DNA of 64,000 bases from Macrotis lagotis (GCF_037893015.1 NC_133663.1:220561753-220625752), one strand, 5' to 3'; positions 11,551 through 22,654 are shown, counted from the first letter of the stretch. Notes: generated from the letters alone by a model not told the origin. A program made the numbers and translations.

Positions 11551-11790
11551 AAAACTAGACCTGTGATTTCATTAATATAGGAAACTCTAGGATGAATAAA
11601 TTCCCTCTTTCAATACATGTTGGTCCCTTCTCTACAGTTTATAATCTTAAAGAGTCACCTAGAATCTTGAGTGATTGATTCAAGATTATACAGCTAAAAC
11701 ATGTCAGGTAGGACTAGCATTAAAATCAGGTCTCGGACTAGCATTAAAATCAGGTCTCTTTCCACTGTCATAGTGAATATTGTACCTATT
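11551..11790 (-). mobile_element. SINE-C with exact internal tandem duplication
   Basis: The antisense 3' end of the family is seen as CTGTGATTTCATTAATATAG, then AATACATGTTGGTCC, ATCTTAAAGAGTCACC and CAAGATTATACAGCTAAAAC. A 24-bp unit beginning GGACTAGCATTAAAA is present twice without mismatch, at 11711-11734 and 11735-11758, while the rest of the SINE is strongly diverged. Confidence 0.75.
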
Positions 11791-12035
11791 TAATTTATAT
11801 ATTTGAATACTCTCAGAAAAACTAAGAATTCCATATATAATAGACTGATTGTCTTTCACAATCTTGTACTAATCTTTCTAGCTTTATACAATATTTCTCA
11901 GCTTTGTAAACACCATTCCATCAAAATGGAGCATAGATCAATTATTTTGTCTTATCTAAATTTTGTATCTCCCTGGACCCAAATATAGTGTTCTATCCAT
12001 GGTACAGACTAATTAAATATTTTTAAAGACAATTA
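11791..12035. other. Unassigned sequence
   Basis: No recognised gene or repeat. The 61-codon frame at 11803-11988 has no domain. Confidence 0.3.
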
Positions 12036-12265
12036 GTTGAGATAATGATGAGAATTTGGCCTTGGACTCTGGAAGACCTGAATTGGACTGTCTCAATCAT
12101 TTACTGGCAGTGTTATGCTGAACTAGTAATTGAGCTTCCCTTGATCTGTTTCTTCATATGTGAAGTAGAGATCATAAAACCATCTCCCTCACAAGGTGGT
12201 TAAAAGAATTAAACAATATATGTAAAGCATTTTACAAACCTTAAAGATCTATACAAATATTAGCT
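12036..12265 (+). mobile_element. MIR-type CORE-SINE, nearly full length
   Basis: GGACTCTGGAAGACCTGAAT is the SINE body. CATCTCCCTCACAAGGTGGT, AAAGCATTTTACAAACCTTA and ACAAATATTAGCTGTTG are the conserved 3' third of MIR, which is shared with the L2 tail. Confidence 0.85.
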
Positions 12266-12279
12266 GTTGCTCAACTATT

Positions 12280-12990
12280 TTGTGTTTCTGTGTATGCACG
12301 TTTGTCATGTTCTCCTTTCCACCTTCAAAAAATCTTTTGCAAAAATCCCCTTCTCTATCCTCAGATTGCGCCCACCCTGTTGCAAGTGGTCACCATGTCA
12401 TGTCTCAGGCTTTTCCTTTTAACTTCCTACATCATGGTGCTACTAGCTCAAATACAGCATCCACTCAGTTATCAAAGTGATTTTTCTAAATATCATTTGA
12501 CTTTTAAAGTCTCTCATAATCTGACTTTTTCCACCTTTCCACTCTTCTCTCTTTTCATTTTTATTTTTTCTCCACTCCACATCCAACATAATCCAAAGAT
12601 ACTGGCATACATGCTATTCCTCTCACATGGCATGGCATCTTTCAGATCCCTGACTTTTTATTGACTTCCCCATGCCTGTATTGTTCTCATTCCCCACCTC
12701 CATTTTTGACTTCCCTGATCTCTTTTAAGACTCAGCCCAATTCCCATCTTCTGCCATAGACTTTTTCCTATTTAGTACCTCTGCACTAATAGTACCTTCC
12801 TTCTATGATTAACTGTCAAACTGTTTGTGTATATGTATGTGTTTGTGTGTATCTATCAATAATGCATTTTTATGTTATTGTCACCATTATTAAGAATAAA
12901 GTTCAGTGAGATCAGAGACAGTATTGTGTCTTCTTGTATTTCCTCTTCTTAGCACAATGCCTAACATATTACAAATGCCTATTGACTGAC
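12280..12990 (+). mobile_element. L2 LINE, 3' portion
   Basis: The sequence follows the L2 3' region: TAAAGTCTCTCATAATCTG, CATGCTATTCCTCTCACATG, CTGATCTCTTTTAAGACTC and AGACTTTTTCCTATTTAG. The terminal block is AGATCAGAGACAGTATTGTG, TCTTAGCACAATGCC and CTATTGACTGACTCACTGA. The overlapping frames at 12280-12480 and 12290-12664 fall in this non-intact LINE and are not host genes. The 4-base tail of the L2 leads directly into the GGAA tract. Confidence 0.85.
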
Positions 12991-13160
12991 TCACTGAGGA
13001 AGGAGGGAAGGAAGGAAGGAAGGAAGGAAGGAAGGAAGGAAGGAAGGAAGGAAGGAAGGGAGGGAGGGAGGGAGGGAGGGAGAGAGGAAGGGAGGAAGGG
13101 AGGGAGGGAGGGAGGGAGGAAGGGACGAAGGGTAAAAAAGGAAGGAAGGAAGGGATGATA
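12991..13160. repeat. (GGAA)n / (GGGA)n microsatellite
   Basis: About 14 GGAA units, then GGGA/GGAA mosaics, with a final GGAAGGAAGGAAGGG. It sits on the tail of an L2 element. The reverse frames here encode only Pro/Ser/Leu repeats and are artefacts of the tract. Confidence 0.98.
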
Positions 13161-15144
13161 TAGTCATGCCATACTGCTGACTTTTGTAAATCAACAATAT
13201 GAAAGCATACTTCTAAAGATAGAAGAAAATAAAATAAATTTTTTGGTCTTATGGCAGTTAAAATATTTTAGTTTATGTTTTTAAGAATTCTAAGCACTTT
13301 GCAAGGAATTCTTTTTATATTCTTCATCTTAAAAAAAATCAAAATAACTATTTCTGATTCTTCTTGTCATTCAGAATATAGACAAAATGGTTAGGGATAG
13401 TGAAAAGCTATATCATTTACTTGAGAAAAACTATATAATTAGTCAGCACTGAGTATAAACTTCATCCATCTAAGTAAGAGATTAAAAATACACACTGGTA
13501 GTATGAGGATTGATTAGTTAACATATGAAAATTAGGGGAAAAAACAAGTATGAAGCCAAATGGATTTTAATGAGACAATGTTTATTTCTATGACAATCTG
13601 TGTATAAAATCAAGCTTTATTGTCTTATGTTGGAATAAATGTTGATATAGCCATGGCAGTTCTGAACAGCAAGATATCTTGGTTTTCCAACCAACCAAAT
13701 GACCCCAATGAGACTGCTGACACTTAAATCCCCAAACCAATAAATGTTTCAAATTTCCATATTGTTTGGGTAACCATAGGCAATGACCATTTCATTTTAT
13801 TTATGTTGTAGGATTACTCCACACCACTGAAATTCAAACTGAAGCAAAACACTGGAAAAGTAGCAGCAGCAGCATGAGTAAATAAGTCTAAATAAAGAAG
13901 CCCTAAATGAGAACTGAGAAAATGACTGCATTTGGGCAGCCTTAAAATATCAGACAGTTGTCCAGAGGAAAAAACATATGACTGACTTGGAGCTTCAAGA
14001 GTAAATTAATAAATAAAAACACCTACAATAAACTGAGGTCAAACAGTGGCTTTTGCCTCATAGATGTATTGTCTTTCACACCTTCCAGATGAGCTAGACT
14101 ACTATGGAAACTATAGTCTCTGCTAATTTGCAATTGAAATCAATTGATTTAAAATGCTGTTGTACCTGGACTCTTGAGAACATAATTTCAATTATATTTG
14201 GACTTTGAAAAGAGAGGAAAGCCAATTTAGCTGTTACTGTGACTAGGAAGCCAAGGATCCTTAGAGTTGATAGCAAAAGACTGGGAAGGAAGTTATCTAC
14301 TCAATTAATTTCTGGTATGTCTGTCTGTTTACCCTCTTGTGTGGCCTGTTTTATTCTTAGAGATTCAGATTTACATTGTCTGGGTGTTCTAATCTCAGAG
14401 AAAACAAAAGCATCTCTGTGAAGCAACCAGATGAGAATCAGTCTTTGAACTGAGGTCGTTTACTAATCCAGTCAGTAAATTATAACTACAGAAAAAGTAA
14501 AAACTATAATGTCTACTTTGTTTTTAAAAAAAGATTATTATTAAAGTTTATTGTTAAAACTTACAAATCCTAAGTAACAAATTCTGGTTGTAATGTTAAT
14601 AATCTTTTATTTTTTATCTTAATTTTTTTTTACTGTCTGTATTTTGCCAGATCTAATAATGAATCATTTTTAAAATTATTTTAAATTAATAATAATAATA
14701 ATAAAATTTGAATTTGGAATTGCCACATATTTTAAGATTTTATAAATTTTGTTCAATCAGTTTTGGTTAAGATATTAGTCTCATTTTATAGCATTTATAG
14801 CATTGAATCTAATATTGTGATAAGAATATAGTCATGGAATTAAGAATTTGACTTAAACTCATAAATAAGAAATCAGCAAATCTCATCTTTAAATTATAAT
14901 CCAATCAATTATTTTACAAATGGTTTATTTACAGCAAATCTTGCTTTCAATTATATGCATGAGGTGTTCAGGGATAACTGTTTAACCCTTTTCAGGCTGG
15001 CCAGTTCATCTTTGACATTCACAGTCACCCAACTTTCATCTCTGATTCCAAGCAGCTATAATGTAGGTAGCAGCTGCACCCTGCTAAACAGTCTAAACAA
15101 GATTGAAATAATCAACAAGCCTCAAACTTGTCAGTAAATTTGGG
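13161..15144. other. Unique-looking sequence, no feature recognised
   Basis: About 2 kb without a recognisable SINE, LINE or gene, apart from a small AAT run near 14690-14705 and a CAG-type triplet (AGCAGCAGCAG) at 13860. The frames at 14094-14276, 14239-14421 and 14955-15137 lack domains. It is the longest early stretch free of repeats, so unannotated regulatory DNA could lie here, but the sequence alone does not show it. Confidence 0.35.
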
Positions 15145-15465
15145 GAGTGTCTATACCAAGCATGCAAAGACTTCCCCCTGGTAGAATGGGCAGATGAGAA
15201 CAATTTGTTTCAAGGCCATGAAAGCAGCTGAAGCAGTCAAAAATGAAGTAGGTAGAATTTGATGAAGCATGAAAAATGTCAAGTTCATCCACTGCACCCT
15301 TGCCTATTGCCAGTCATTTTGACTTTTGTCCTGCCACTGGACTTTGACTCAGGAAGGGAGATTGAAGCTATGATGTTGTGCAGTTCTGACTCCTTTAAAT
15401 CATATTTGAGGCCAAACCATCACTTATGATATAATTCATCCTCCCTGAAAACAAAGGACAAGTTT
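15145..15465 (+). mobile_element. SINE-D-type element
   Basis: Shares an ordered series of blocks with 49840-50215: GAGAACAATTTGTTTCAA, GCAGCTGAAGCAG, TGCCACTGGACTTTGAC, ACTCCTTTAAATCATATTTG and a 3' end GAAAACAAAGGACAAG. The similarity between two distant loci shows it is a dispersed repeat. Confidence 0.75.
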
Positions 15466-15584
15466 TCATATTCAAAAAATTAGTTTCATCAATATAGGGA
15501 AACCAGGTGGAAAAATTCATTTTGCTAATTCAAGTTGGCATCTTCTCTGCACCCTGTAGACTTAGAGACATACCCCCAAAACAC

Positions 15585-15672
15585 TGGGCCCTGGGTCACA
15601 CATAGTCTGTGTGAGAGGCAGGGTTTAAATTCAGATCTTCCTAACCTCAAGTTCTACGGTGTCTATTATATT
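15585..15672 (-). mobile_element. MIR-type fragment
   Basis: CTGGGTCACACATAGTCTGT, GAGAGGCAGGG and CAGATCTTCCTAACC match the antisense CORE and head of MIR-like SINEs. It ends at the CA tract, and it explains part of the 70-codon frame at 15535-15747. Confidence 0.5.
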
Positions 15673-15674
15673 AC

Positions 15675-15676
<2 letters not shown>

Positions 15677-15731
<55 letters not shown>

Positions 15732-15732
15732 T
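15677..15732. repeat. (CA)n microsatellite
   Basis: About 25 CA units between ACATACATACA and CATACATATA. Confidence 0.97.
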
Positions 15733-16059
15733 ATAATATACAAATAACTTTCATCTCTGTTTTTCTCCTGTCTAAAAGCACATTGTAAAAAATAAATAAA
15801 ATAAAAGCATATAGTCATCAGAAGCCAGGAATGACTACTTTTAAATTAAAAATCTTTATTTCTTGCCTTTTATATTCAGGATAAGTGTAAACCTCAAATA
15901 GATGAGGCATTAAGACAACTTCCATAGGATTGATGCATGGTATCTTTCTGAGAAGTCTCCAAGCATATTATTGAACTGTATAGTAGGAAAAGATAAACAA
16001 TGAAGTTACTGGTTGAAAGGATGTGTATTCCTGAGAGATATTCATGATGCTATTTCATT
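15733..16059. other. Unassigned sequence
   Basis: No gene or clear repeat is recognised. Confidence 0.3.
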
Positions 16060-16300
16060 TTTTCTTTTTGCAGACCTATGATTTCTATAATTCAGGAAAG
16101 TCCAGATGAGGAAATCCTTTCTAGCAATGCAAATCAACAACTTATTTGTTCCTTAGAGCCTTAGAGAATTAGTTACCTAGATCAAGGAGAAGTTAAGAGG
16201 CTTGCACAGGATTACCCAGTTAATAAATGTCAAAGATAAAATTTCTGAATCCAGGTCTTCATGGCTTTGAAGCCAGCTCTAATCTCTCTGCCTCTCTCTC
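16060..16300 (-). mobile_element. SINE-C
   Basis: Antisense family order: AGACCTATGATTTCTATAA, AGGAAAGTCCAGATGAGGA, AATGCAAATCAACAACTTAT, TTAGAGCCTTAGAGAATTAG, GAATCCAGGTCTTCATGGC. This is the best-preserved copy of the family in the window. Confidence 0.78.
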
Positions 16301-17444
16301 TTTCCCCATTACAAAATTTAAAATGTTGTGAAATGTCATCAAACACATTTAAAGCCATATATCCTAGCACTTCTAAGCATGAAAAATTCCAATTAAACAT
16401 ATATGATTTTCAAAATTTATCTTCATTTGTGGATGATACAGACCTTTTTGGTTTTTGTTTTTTCTTTTTTTTGGGGGGAGTAGGGGGGTTGGGCCTTTTT
16501 TTGTTTATTTGTTTTGTGTCCTACACACATATCCACCAGTCATACTCAGGAAGCAGAGAGTGGGGCTGGCTGAGTGAGGAACCTACCTGGAGCTAACCTC
16601 AGAATGTGTAAGAAGAGAGGTGCAAAGGAACAAAAAAACCTATAAAAAACAAAAAAAAATTGAGCTTATTCAATGATCTTAGAAAAATAGAGAAACTGGT
16701 TTCTTAGGCTAATAAAGAGTTTGCTCAAAAGGCAGCAAAGTATTGACAAAAAAGAATTTTGTAATGACATATATTTAGAACTGGAAAGTCCAATTGACTC
16801 AATGTACAGTTAAGGACTCTAAGACCCAGAGAGAGATCATAGAACTGGAAAATCAGAGGGTTATAAAGGGCAAGGAGCTAACATTCAAAATTAAGTCCAT
16901 AGTCCAAATTCTGATCTCTAGGCCATTCTACAACTGAGTTCAGGTATAAAGTCAAAGTTAATGAACAAGAAATGTTGGTTCAAAATTATCTTTTGGAAAT
17001 ATATTTACATTGCCTACCTGATCTTTTGAATTAGCCATACCCCTTCATTTAAATACATAATCAATTAATCAATAGTCAGAAACTTCATTTGATGAATGGA
17101 AGTTGGTAATATTGACAGAAATTAATAAATTTTGCAATAATTTCATAATCCCGTGATAACCATCATATTTCTTTTATATAGCAATGACATGTTTTCCAGG
17201 TAACTGTTGTCATAACACCAAAGATTAACCTCTGTTTCATATAGGCTTCAAATGCCAGAAACAAATATTAAGGAAGCATAAGTCAAAATGAGACTTGCTG
17301 ACTGAGGGGAGGATGTTATACCCCGGAAGAAGTTCAAATGTATTTCTCCAAGTCTCCAATGTCAAAAACAGTTCAGAGACAGAATTCAGAGAGTGAAATA
17401 GGAAAATAAACAAGAAAGATATTGAAGCATGTTTTAAAAAATTA
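16301..17444. other. Unassigned; T/G-rich stretch and possible MIR trace
   Basis: A T-rich then G-rich run (TTTTTTTTGGGGGGAG) lies at 16460-16500, which the 111-codon frame at 16261-16596 crosses, so that frame is not a gene. GAACTGGAAAGTCC to GACTCTAAGACCCAGAGAG (16780-16835) weakly resembles an antisense MIR. The rest is unassigned. Confidence 0.3.
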
Positions 17445-17645
17445 GAAATATTTGTTCTTTAATCATATCTGACTCATGACTCCTTTTTGAGTTTTCTTGG
17501 CAGAGACTTGCCATTTTCTCCTTCATTTCATTTTACAGATGAGGAAACTGAGGCAAACATGGTTAAATTACCTAACCAGGTTCACACAGCTACTAAGTAT
17601 CTTAGGTCACAAGCCCAGCACTATATCCACTATGCCACCTGGTCT
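17445..17645 (-). mobile_element. SINE-B
   Basis: Antisense order: AATCATATCTGACTCATGAC, TTTTCTTGGCAGAGACTT, TTTTACAGATGAGGAAACTG, TTCACACAGCTACTAAG and ATCCACTATGCCACCTGG. Confidence 0.85.
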
Positions 17646-17985
17646 CATGGTATAATGAAATAACTAATCTAGGAGGCAAGAGACTTGCCATATGACTTTT
17701 GGATTCATGATTTAATTTCTTTGAAACTTAATTTCAGTGATGAATTTGGACTAAATTATTTATAATTACATTTTAGCTTTATTCTTTTTTTTCTTTAAGG
17801 TAATGGGGTTAAGTAACTTGCCCAAGGTCACATAGCTAGACAATTATGAAATGTCTGAAGTTGGATTTGAACTCAAGACTTCCTGACTCCAGGGCCAGTA
17901 CTCCATTTACTGCATCACCTAGCTGCCCCTACATTTCAGCTTTGATCATCTATTTCTATCATTCTGTGAATGAGTAGTGATTACA
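17646..17985 (+). mobile_element. MIR-type SINE split by a SINE-A
   Basis: The left part has GGTATAATGAAATAACTAAT, GAGGCAAGAGACTTG and TTGGACTAAATTATTTA. The right part has TTCAGCTTTGATCATC and ATCATTCTGTGAATG. The two halves join cleanly when the SINE-A at 17781-17930 is removed. Confidence 0.65.
17781..17930 (-). mobile_element. SINE-A inserted in a MIR
   Basis: Antisense copy: TTTAAGGTAATGGGGTTAAG, TTGCCCAAGGTCACATAGC, TTTGAACTCAAGACTTCC, ATCACCTAGCTGCCCCT. The TSD is ACATTTTAGCTTT at 17768-17780 and ACATTTCAGCTTT at 17931-17943. Confidence 0.93.
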
Positions 17986-18184
17986 GTCTTTAGGAAATAT
18001 TAACAAAAAACAGTCAATTTTTTAAAATTTATTTTTGATCAGTCAAATTCAAAAGAAAAAATACACATAACCAGGTAATATTTAAAGAATAGAGGAAAAC
18101 CAAAGAAAGGGTTGGTATCTAAAGTCAAAGGGCAGGATCATATACTTTGAAGTATGTTTTTGGTTTTTTTCTATAGAGGAACAG

Positions 18185-18300
18185 AATAAGACATAAGCTC
18201 CTAAAGAACTTTTTTTGCCTTTTTTATTTTTTTTCTAAAGGATTAGCAGAATTTCCAGCACATAATAAATATTCAACAAATATTCATTAACTAAATGAAC
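18185..18300 (+). mobile_element. L2 3' end
   Basis: ATAAGCTCCTAAAGAAC, TTTCCAGCACATAATAAATA and TCAACAAATATTCATTAACT are the conserved terminal L2 motifs. Confidence 0.75.
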
Positions 18301-18479
18301 AGTAAGTCAAAATTGCTACAAATTGAACAGGGCATTATTTCATGTCTTTTTGAAGTCATAGTACATGCTTGACATGATAGTAGCCTGGAATCTAAAATAT
18401 TGTCACCTGTGTGATAGCTAAGCTAGGAGATATCTAGAGTTAGCTTAGTGACCTATTGTCATGGATCTATGAGTTACAA

Positions 18480-18705
18480 ATGTTATGACTGATGCAAATT
18501 GGAAACCAAGTAATGTTTTTGAGTCAAAAATATGAATGTTAATCCTAGTAATAACATTGCACTGACTGTGTGATTTTGAGCAGTTCTTTTTCACCTGCCT
18601 GGGTCACAGCTTCTTCTTCTTTAAAACAAAGGGATTAACCTCAATGAACTCTAAGATCCTTTCCAACTCTTATTCTATAAACCTATGAACTTCTATTTCT
18701 ATTGT
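18480..18705 (+). mobile_element. MIR-type SINE
   Basis: TGACTGTGTGATTTTGAGC is the CORE. GGATTAACCTCAATGAAC, CTAAGATCCTTTCCAACTC and TTCTATAAACCTATGAAC form the 3' end. Confidence 0.6.
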
Positions 18706-18934
18706 GTTTTGAAATACGACTTATGTCCTATGTCCTAGGTTACAAAAATGCTACAGGACTTTTAATAATCCTTAGCACTATTCTGAAGCACTTTAAAATA
18801 GAGATATTCCTACATGAGATACCTTTTTATTCCTTTGTAAAATAGACTTCAATTATCAAGGCAAGGTGAGAATGTTTATTTTAAATAGCAGGAGAGGTAA
18901 AAGTAGCAAAACAAATTAAGAATTATAGACTACC

Positions 18935-19460
18935 AGTGATGGTAATAGCTAGCAAAGATATAGAACAAAAAGGTTTACAAAGCACTTTCCATCCTTTAAG
19001 TCATTTGATCCTTACAACCTGTAGAACTGGTGCTTTTGTTGTTGTTGTCCAGTCATTTTAAGTTGTGTCCAACTTCTCTGTGACCAGATTTTGTGATTTT
19101 TGTTTATTGGCTTGTTTGCTGGCAAACATACTAGAGTAGTTTGCCATTTCCTTCTCCAGCTTAGTTTCCAGATAAGAACTGAGGCAAACAGGATTAAGTG
19201 ACTTGTCTAAAGTAACATAGCTAGTAAGTGTCTGAGGTCAGATTTGAATTCATGAAGGTGGGTTTTTCTAATTCCAAAACCAGTGCTCCATCCACTGCAA
19301 CACCTAGCTACCCATTGGTTAGATGCCACACCACTTTAAAAAAAATAAAGAACCTGAAATACAAGGAGATGTGCCCAGGATCACATAACTAAGAAGTGTC
19401 TAAGAGGATTTTAATTCAGTTCTTTCTGATTCCCAATTTCACCCTCTATCCACTTCATCA
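18935..19460 (-). mobile_element. MIR split by a SINE-B
   Basis: The left part reads GGTTTACAAAGCACTTTCC and TCATTTGATCCTTACAACCT, an antisense MIR 3' end. The right part (from 19322) reads CCAGGATCACATAACTAAG, TTTTAATTCAGTTCTTTC and CCTCTATCCACTTCATC, the antisense CORE and head. A SINE-B occupies the middle. Confidence 0.7.
19034..19312 (-). mobile_element. SINE-B inserted in a MIR
   Basis: Full-length antisense copy: GTTGTTGTTGTCCAGTCA, GTTTGCCATTTCCTTCTCC, AACTGAGGCAAACAGG, TAACATAGCTAGTAAGTG, and the head ATCCACTGCAACACCTAGC. The GTTGTTGTTG start corresponds to the family's ACAAC-rich terminus. Confidence 0.88.
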
Positions 19461-19669
19461 ATAGTAATAAAATTAAATTTAAAAATGGTAGGACTAAGAG
19501 GCACTCATAAGAGGGACAATATATGGATACAAGCATTCTGAAAAATAGCATGACAGCATGTAGTAAAAATTAAACTTAAAAAACTGATCAAGTAAAATAT
19601 TAAGACCTTTTAGGAAAGTATTATTTTTTTTCTATTTCTTTCTTAGCACCTTGCACAGACTTTTACACA

Positions 19670-20010
19670 TAATGTTGAGCCATTTTTCAGACACATGTTT
19701 GACTTTTCATGAACCGATTTGGGTTTTTCTTTTTTTTTTCTTTTTTTCTTTTTTCTTTTTTTTCTTTAGGTTTTTGCAAGGCAAATGGGGTTAAGTGGCT
19801 TGCCCAAGGCCACACAGCTAGGTAATTATTAAGTGTATGAGACTGGATTTGAATCCAGGTACTCCTGACTCCAAGGCCGGTGCTTTATCCACTATGCCAC
19901 CTAGCCGCCCCCCATTTGGGTTTTTCTTTAGAGCAATTTATCATTTACTTCTTCCATTCATTTTACAGACTGAAGAACTAAGGCAGAGTTAAATGTCTTA
20001 CTCTAAAAAT
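19670..20010 (-). mobile_element. SINE-B split by a SINE-A
   Basis: The left piece TTTTCATGAACCGATTTGG and the right piece GAGCAATTTATCATTTACTT, ATTTTACAGACTGAAGAAC are adjacent parts of the antisense SINE-B tail. The young SINE-A at 19733-19913 separates them. Confidence 0.7.
19733..19913 (-). mobile_element. SINE-A with long poly(A), nested
   Basis: Antisense copy with a T-rich start of about 45 bp (the poly(A) tail), then GGTTTTTGCAAGGCAAATGG, CACACAGCTAGGTAATTATT and ATGCCACCTAGCCGCCCC. A 16-bp perfect TSD, ATTTGGGTTTTTCTTT, lies at 19717-19732 and 19914-19929. The perfect TSD and body close to the family common sequence mark a recent insertion. Confidence 0.96.
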
Positions 20011-20259
20011 AATTGTTGAATTGAATTAAATTGATAATTAGCTTTCTTACTAGCAATTCTATTGCCAAAATTTTATTCTAGCAAGCAGTGCAGAAATGGG
20101 AAAGCTAAACCCTAACACAAATAAGGCAGTTAGGCATATTCAATGAATTGGGCTTCAGGCTAATCCTGGTTCCAGAAGTGCCTGTTTTTCATTTCCAGAA
20201 GAGGACTCAAGGCTCTTTTCTCTCCTTGAGAGGACTCCAAAAAAAATGTGAGGAGGGAA

Positions 20260-20815
20260 AAATATCTGCACAAAAAGTATTCAGAGATGCTATATATTTA
20301 TAATAAGAGAAAATGGAAATAATCTATATGTTCAGCAATTGATGTAATTTGTCCTTCATTCTTAAAGAAGACTAAGATGTCAGGGAGGTGATGCATGAGA
20401 AGCACATGAATTGGATTTGAGGGAGGGGGAGGAATTCAATAAGTCATACTTTCTCCTCCAGAGTCATCTGTGTCCAGTAGCAAGATATGGATCAGGATGA
20501 CTGGAGATGACCTGGATGCCTGGCAATTAGGTTTAAGTGATTTAACCTAAGATCACACAGCCTAGTGTCACATGTCTGAAGTTGGTTTCAATCTCCCATC
20601 CTGACTCCAAAAGCAGTACTCTATCCACTGCTCGACCTAACTGCCCTTCCAGGAATTGAGTAATGACTAAACACATTGTTTATATTGTTTATATTCCTGT
20701 AATGGAATATTATGGTGCTATAAAAAGATATCTAGGAAACATACAATGATTCTGTGGAAAAATACTCTCAGTGATAAAAATCAAGATTAACAGAACAAGT
20801 ATATAAATTATCAAT
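20260..20815 (+). mobile_element. L1 3' UTR remnant split by a SINE-D
   Basis: The left part has AGAAAATGGAAATAATCTAT and TTCAGCAATTGATG. The right part has GTAATGGAATATTATGGTGC and ACAGAACAAGTATA, the conserved marsupial L1 3' UTR text. The SINE-D at 20341-20648 lies between. Confidence 0.65.
20341..20648 (-). mobile_element. SINE-D
   Basis: Antisense order: TTTGTCCTTCATTCTTAAAG, GCACATGAATTGGATTTGAG, TCCAGAGTCATCTGTGTCC, AGATCACACAGCCTAGTG and CTATCCACTGCTCGACCTAA. The match to the 35065 copy is clear. Confidence 0.85.
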
Positions 20816-20824
20816 ATATTAGTA

Positions 20825-20826
<2 letters not shown>

Positions 20827-20880
<54 letters not shown>
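20827..20880. repeat. (TA)n microsatellite
   Basis: An uninterrupted TA run of about 27 units following the L1 3' remnant. Confidence 0.98.
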
Positions 20881-20881
<1 letters not shown>

Positions 20882-22109
20882 ACCAAAGCTACATTTCTGA
20901 AATTGAATAAAAGAGGGAAGAAGGAAAGACAGGAAGAAGGAATAAAGATCCAAGGTTAACAGCACATAAGAAAGATCTCAAAAAGAACACAGAAGGAAAA
21001 TATGTCTTTTTTTAAAGTTATTTTTTTCTATTTTGTTATATGTTAATGGCTTTATGAAAGATTTTGCTCATTACTTTTGTAAGTTTATGTGGCAGTTTCT
21101 TTTAATGTCTATTACAATATAATACATTCCAAAATGCTATGCAATGTTTTTTTCCAGATTTGAAAGTTAAGAATTTTCCCCCTTAAAAAAAAGGCAGGGG
21201 CAAAGGGATTGAGATTTTCAGGAATGTCTTTGATTCTAAATCTTGGATAGGAATTGGAATTGTAAGAAAATTTGATGGTTATTCTTAAATATCTAAAGGG
21301 ATGCATTTCCTCCCCTCCAAAAAACCCAGTAGAAGTGACAAAGGCATTAAATCCATGTCTTTTAAGGATTTGATAAATACCCAAGTTCCATCTTTTCTGC
21401 TTTTTCTTTCTGTTTTCTTTCTCCTTTTTTACTCTCCTCTGCAATTAGATTTAACATAATAAATTTATTCTTAACATGTTACCTAAATATGTTATTATTC
21501 TAATTAAGTAAATTTTTTTATATATCTATTCTCATGTACATAAGTGTATAGGTAAAATATTTCAGATTGATCACTTTTTTTAACTCTGTAATGTCATTTT
21601 GTTGCAAATCATAGAATTCTATGATTTTCAAAAATTCAACATTGTATCAATGGAGAAATATATTGGGCACAAATATCATATATATATTTCCAGTGATGGG
21701 TTCTATAGTATAAATGAAAATTTAAAAATCATTCTCAAGAGCCTATATTGGCAGAAAAGAAAACTCCATGACTACTTAGCAAAATCAAGGGATAATAGAT
21801 GAAAAAATCTGAGCACTACGCTGATCTGTACAAATTTGAAAATTTGACGGAGGTCCTCTAAAACTGGACAAAACTTGCTGAAGATTTAATAAATTTTGTG
21901 GACAAAAATTACATAAAATGGGAAGACATTAACAAGTTAGGTTTAGTACCAGTATGTTGAGTCATTTAAGTAGTAAATTCATTTTTGTTCATCTGGTCTT
22001 CCTTTTTGCCAGTGGCCTTCAATGGAAAAATAAAATTCTATTTATGGGGACATAGATTTAGAGGATAGAAAAACTTAGTAATAATCTGTATTCTAGAATA
22101 TTAATTTTA
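20881..22109. other. Unassigned sequence with a 110-codon reverse frame
   Basis: No repeat is recognised. The reverse frame at 21112-21444 starts MQRRVKKEKENRKKKQKRWN and has no recognisable domain. Its lysine-rich start is the complement of a T-rich tract. I do not call it a gene. The 67-codon frame at 21599-21802 is likewise unsupported. Confidence 0.3.
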
Positions 22110-22262
22110 TTCATCAGGAAAGTTAGGTCCAGTGAAGTAAAGAAAAATCAAATTTTAACCCACGATTATACTGATAGTACATAGTAGAACTGTAATTCAA
22201 ATATAGACCCTTTAACTACAAATTCAGAATTTTTCTATTATATAAAATTGCTTCATTATATT
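22110..22262 (-). mobile_element. MIR
   Basis: Antisense text: TTCATCAGGAAAGTTAGG, CACGATTATACTGATAGTAC and GAACTGTAATTCAAATATAG fits the MIR CORE and head at high divergence. Confidence 0.5.
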
Positions 22263-22654
22263 ATTGTGTTATATGAGGCAATTTCATCTATTAATTACAT
22301 TTTTTCTTATGTGATGTGACCTAGAAGCGAAAAAGAAATCCAATACCATCTGAACATATAAAATGCACACCTGAAGATTCTCAGATGACATATATTAGTA
22401 TCCAGGTTATATATTTTATTGCATCATTAGTATTATTACTATTATTAATGTTAATATATTAATAACATATACTACTTTTACATATTTTATCATGTCTATT
22501 ACCATTAAAATATTATACTGCTAATCATATCTGATAGACTTGTTCTTTCAAATGAAATATTTGTAAATAGTTTAATAGCAACTGGTTCAAAGCACTTTTA
22601 AAATGTTTGTTTCCTTCCCCTTCCTGAGTCTTCTAGGTTAAAAAAAACCCAGTA

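Noticed and set aside
12991..13197. Coding frames across the GGAA tract (both strands)
   Set aside because: They encode only Lys/Glu/Gly/Arg or Ser/Pro/Leu repeats dictated by the microsatellite.
21112..21444. 110-codon reverse gene
   Set aside because: No recognisable domain; the Lys-rich start mirrors a T-rich tract. There is no support beyond its length.
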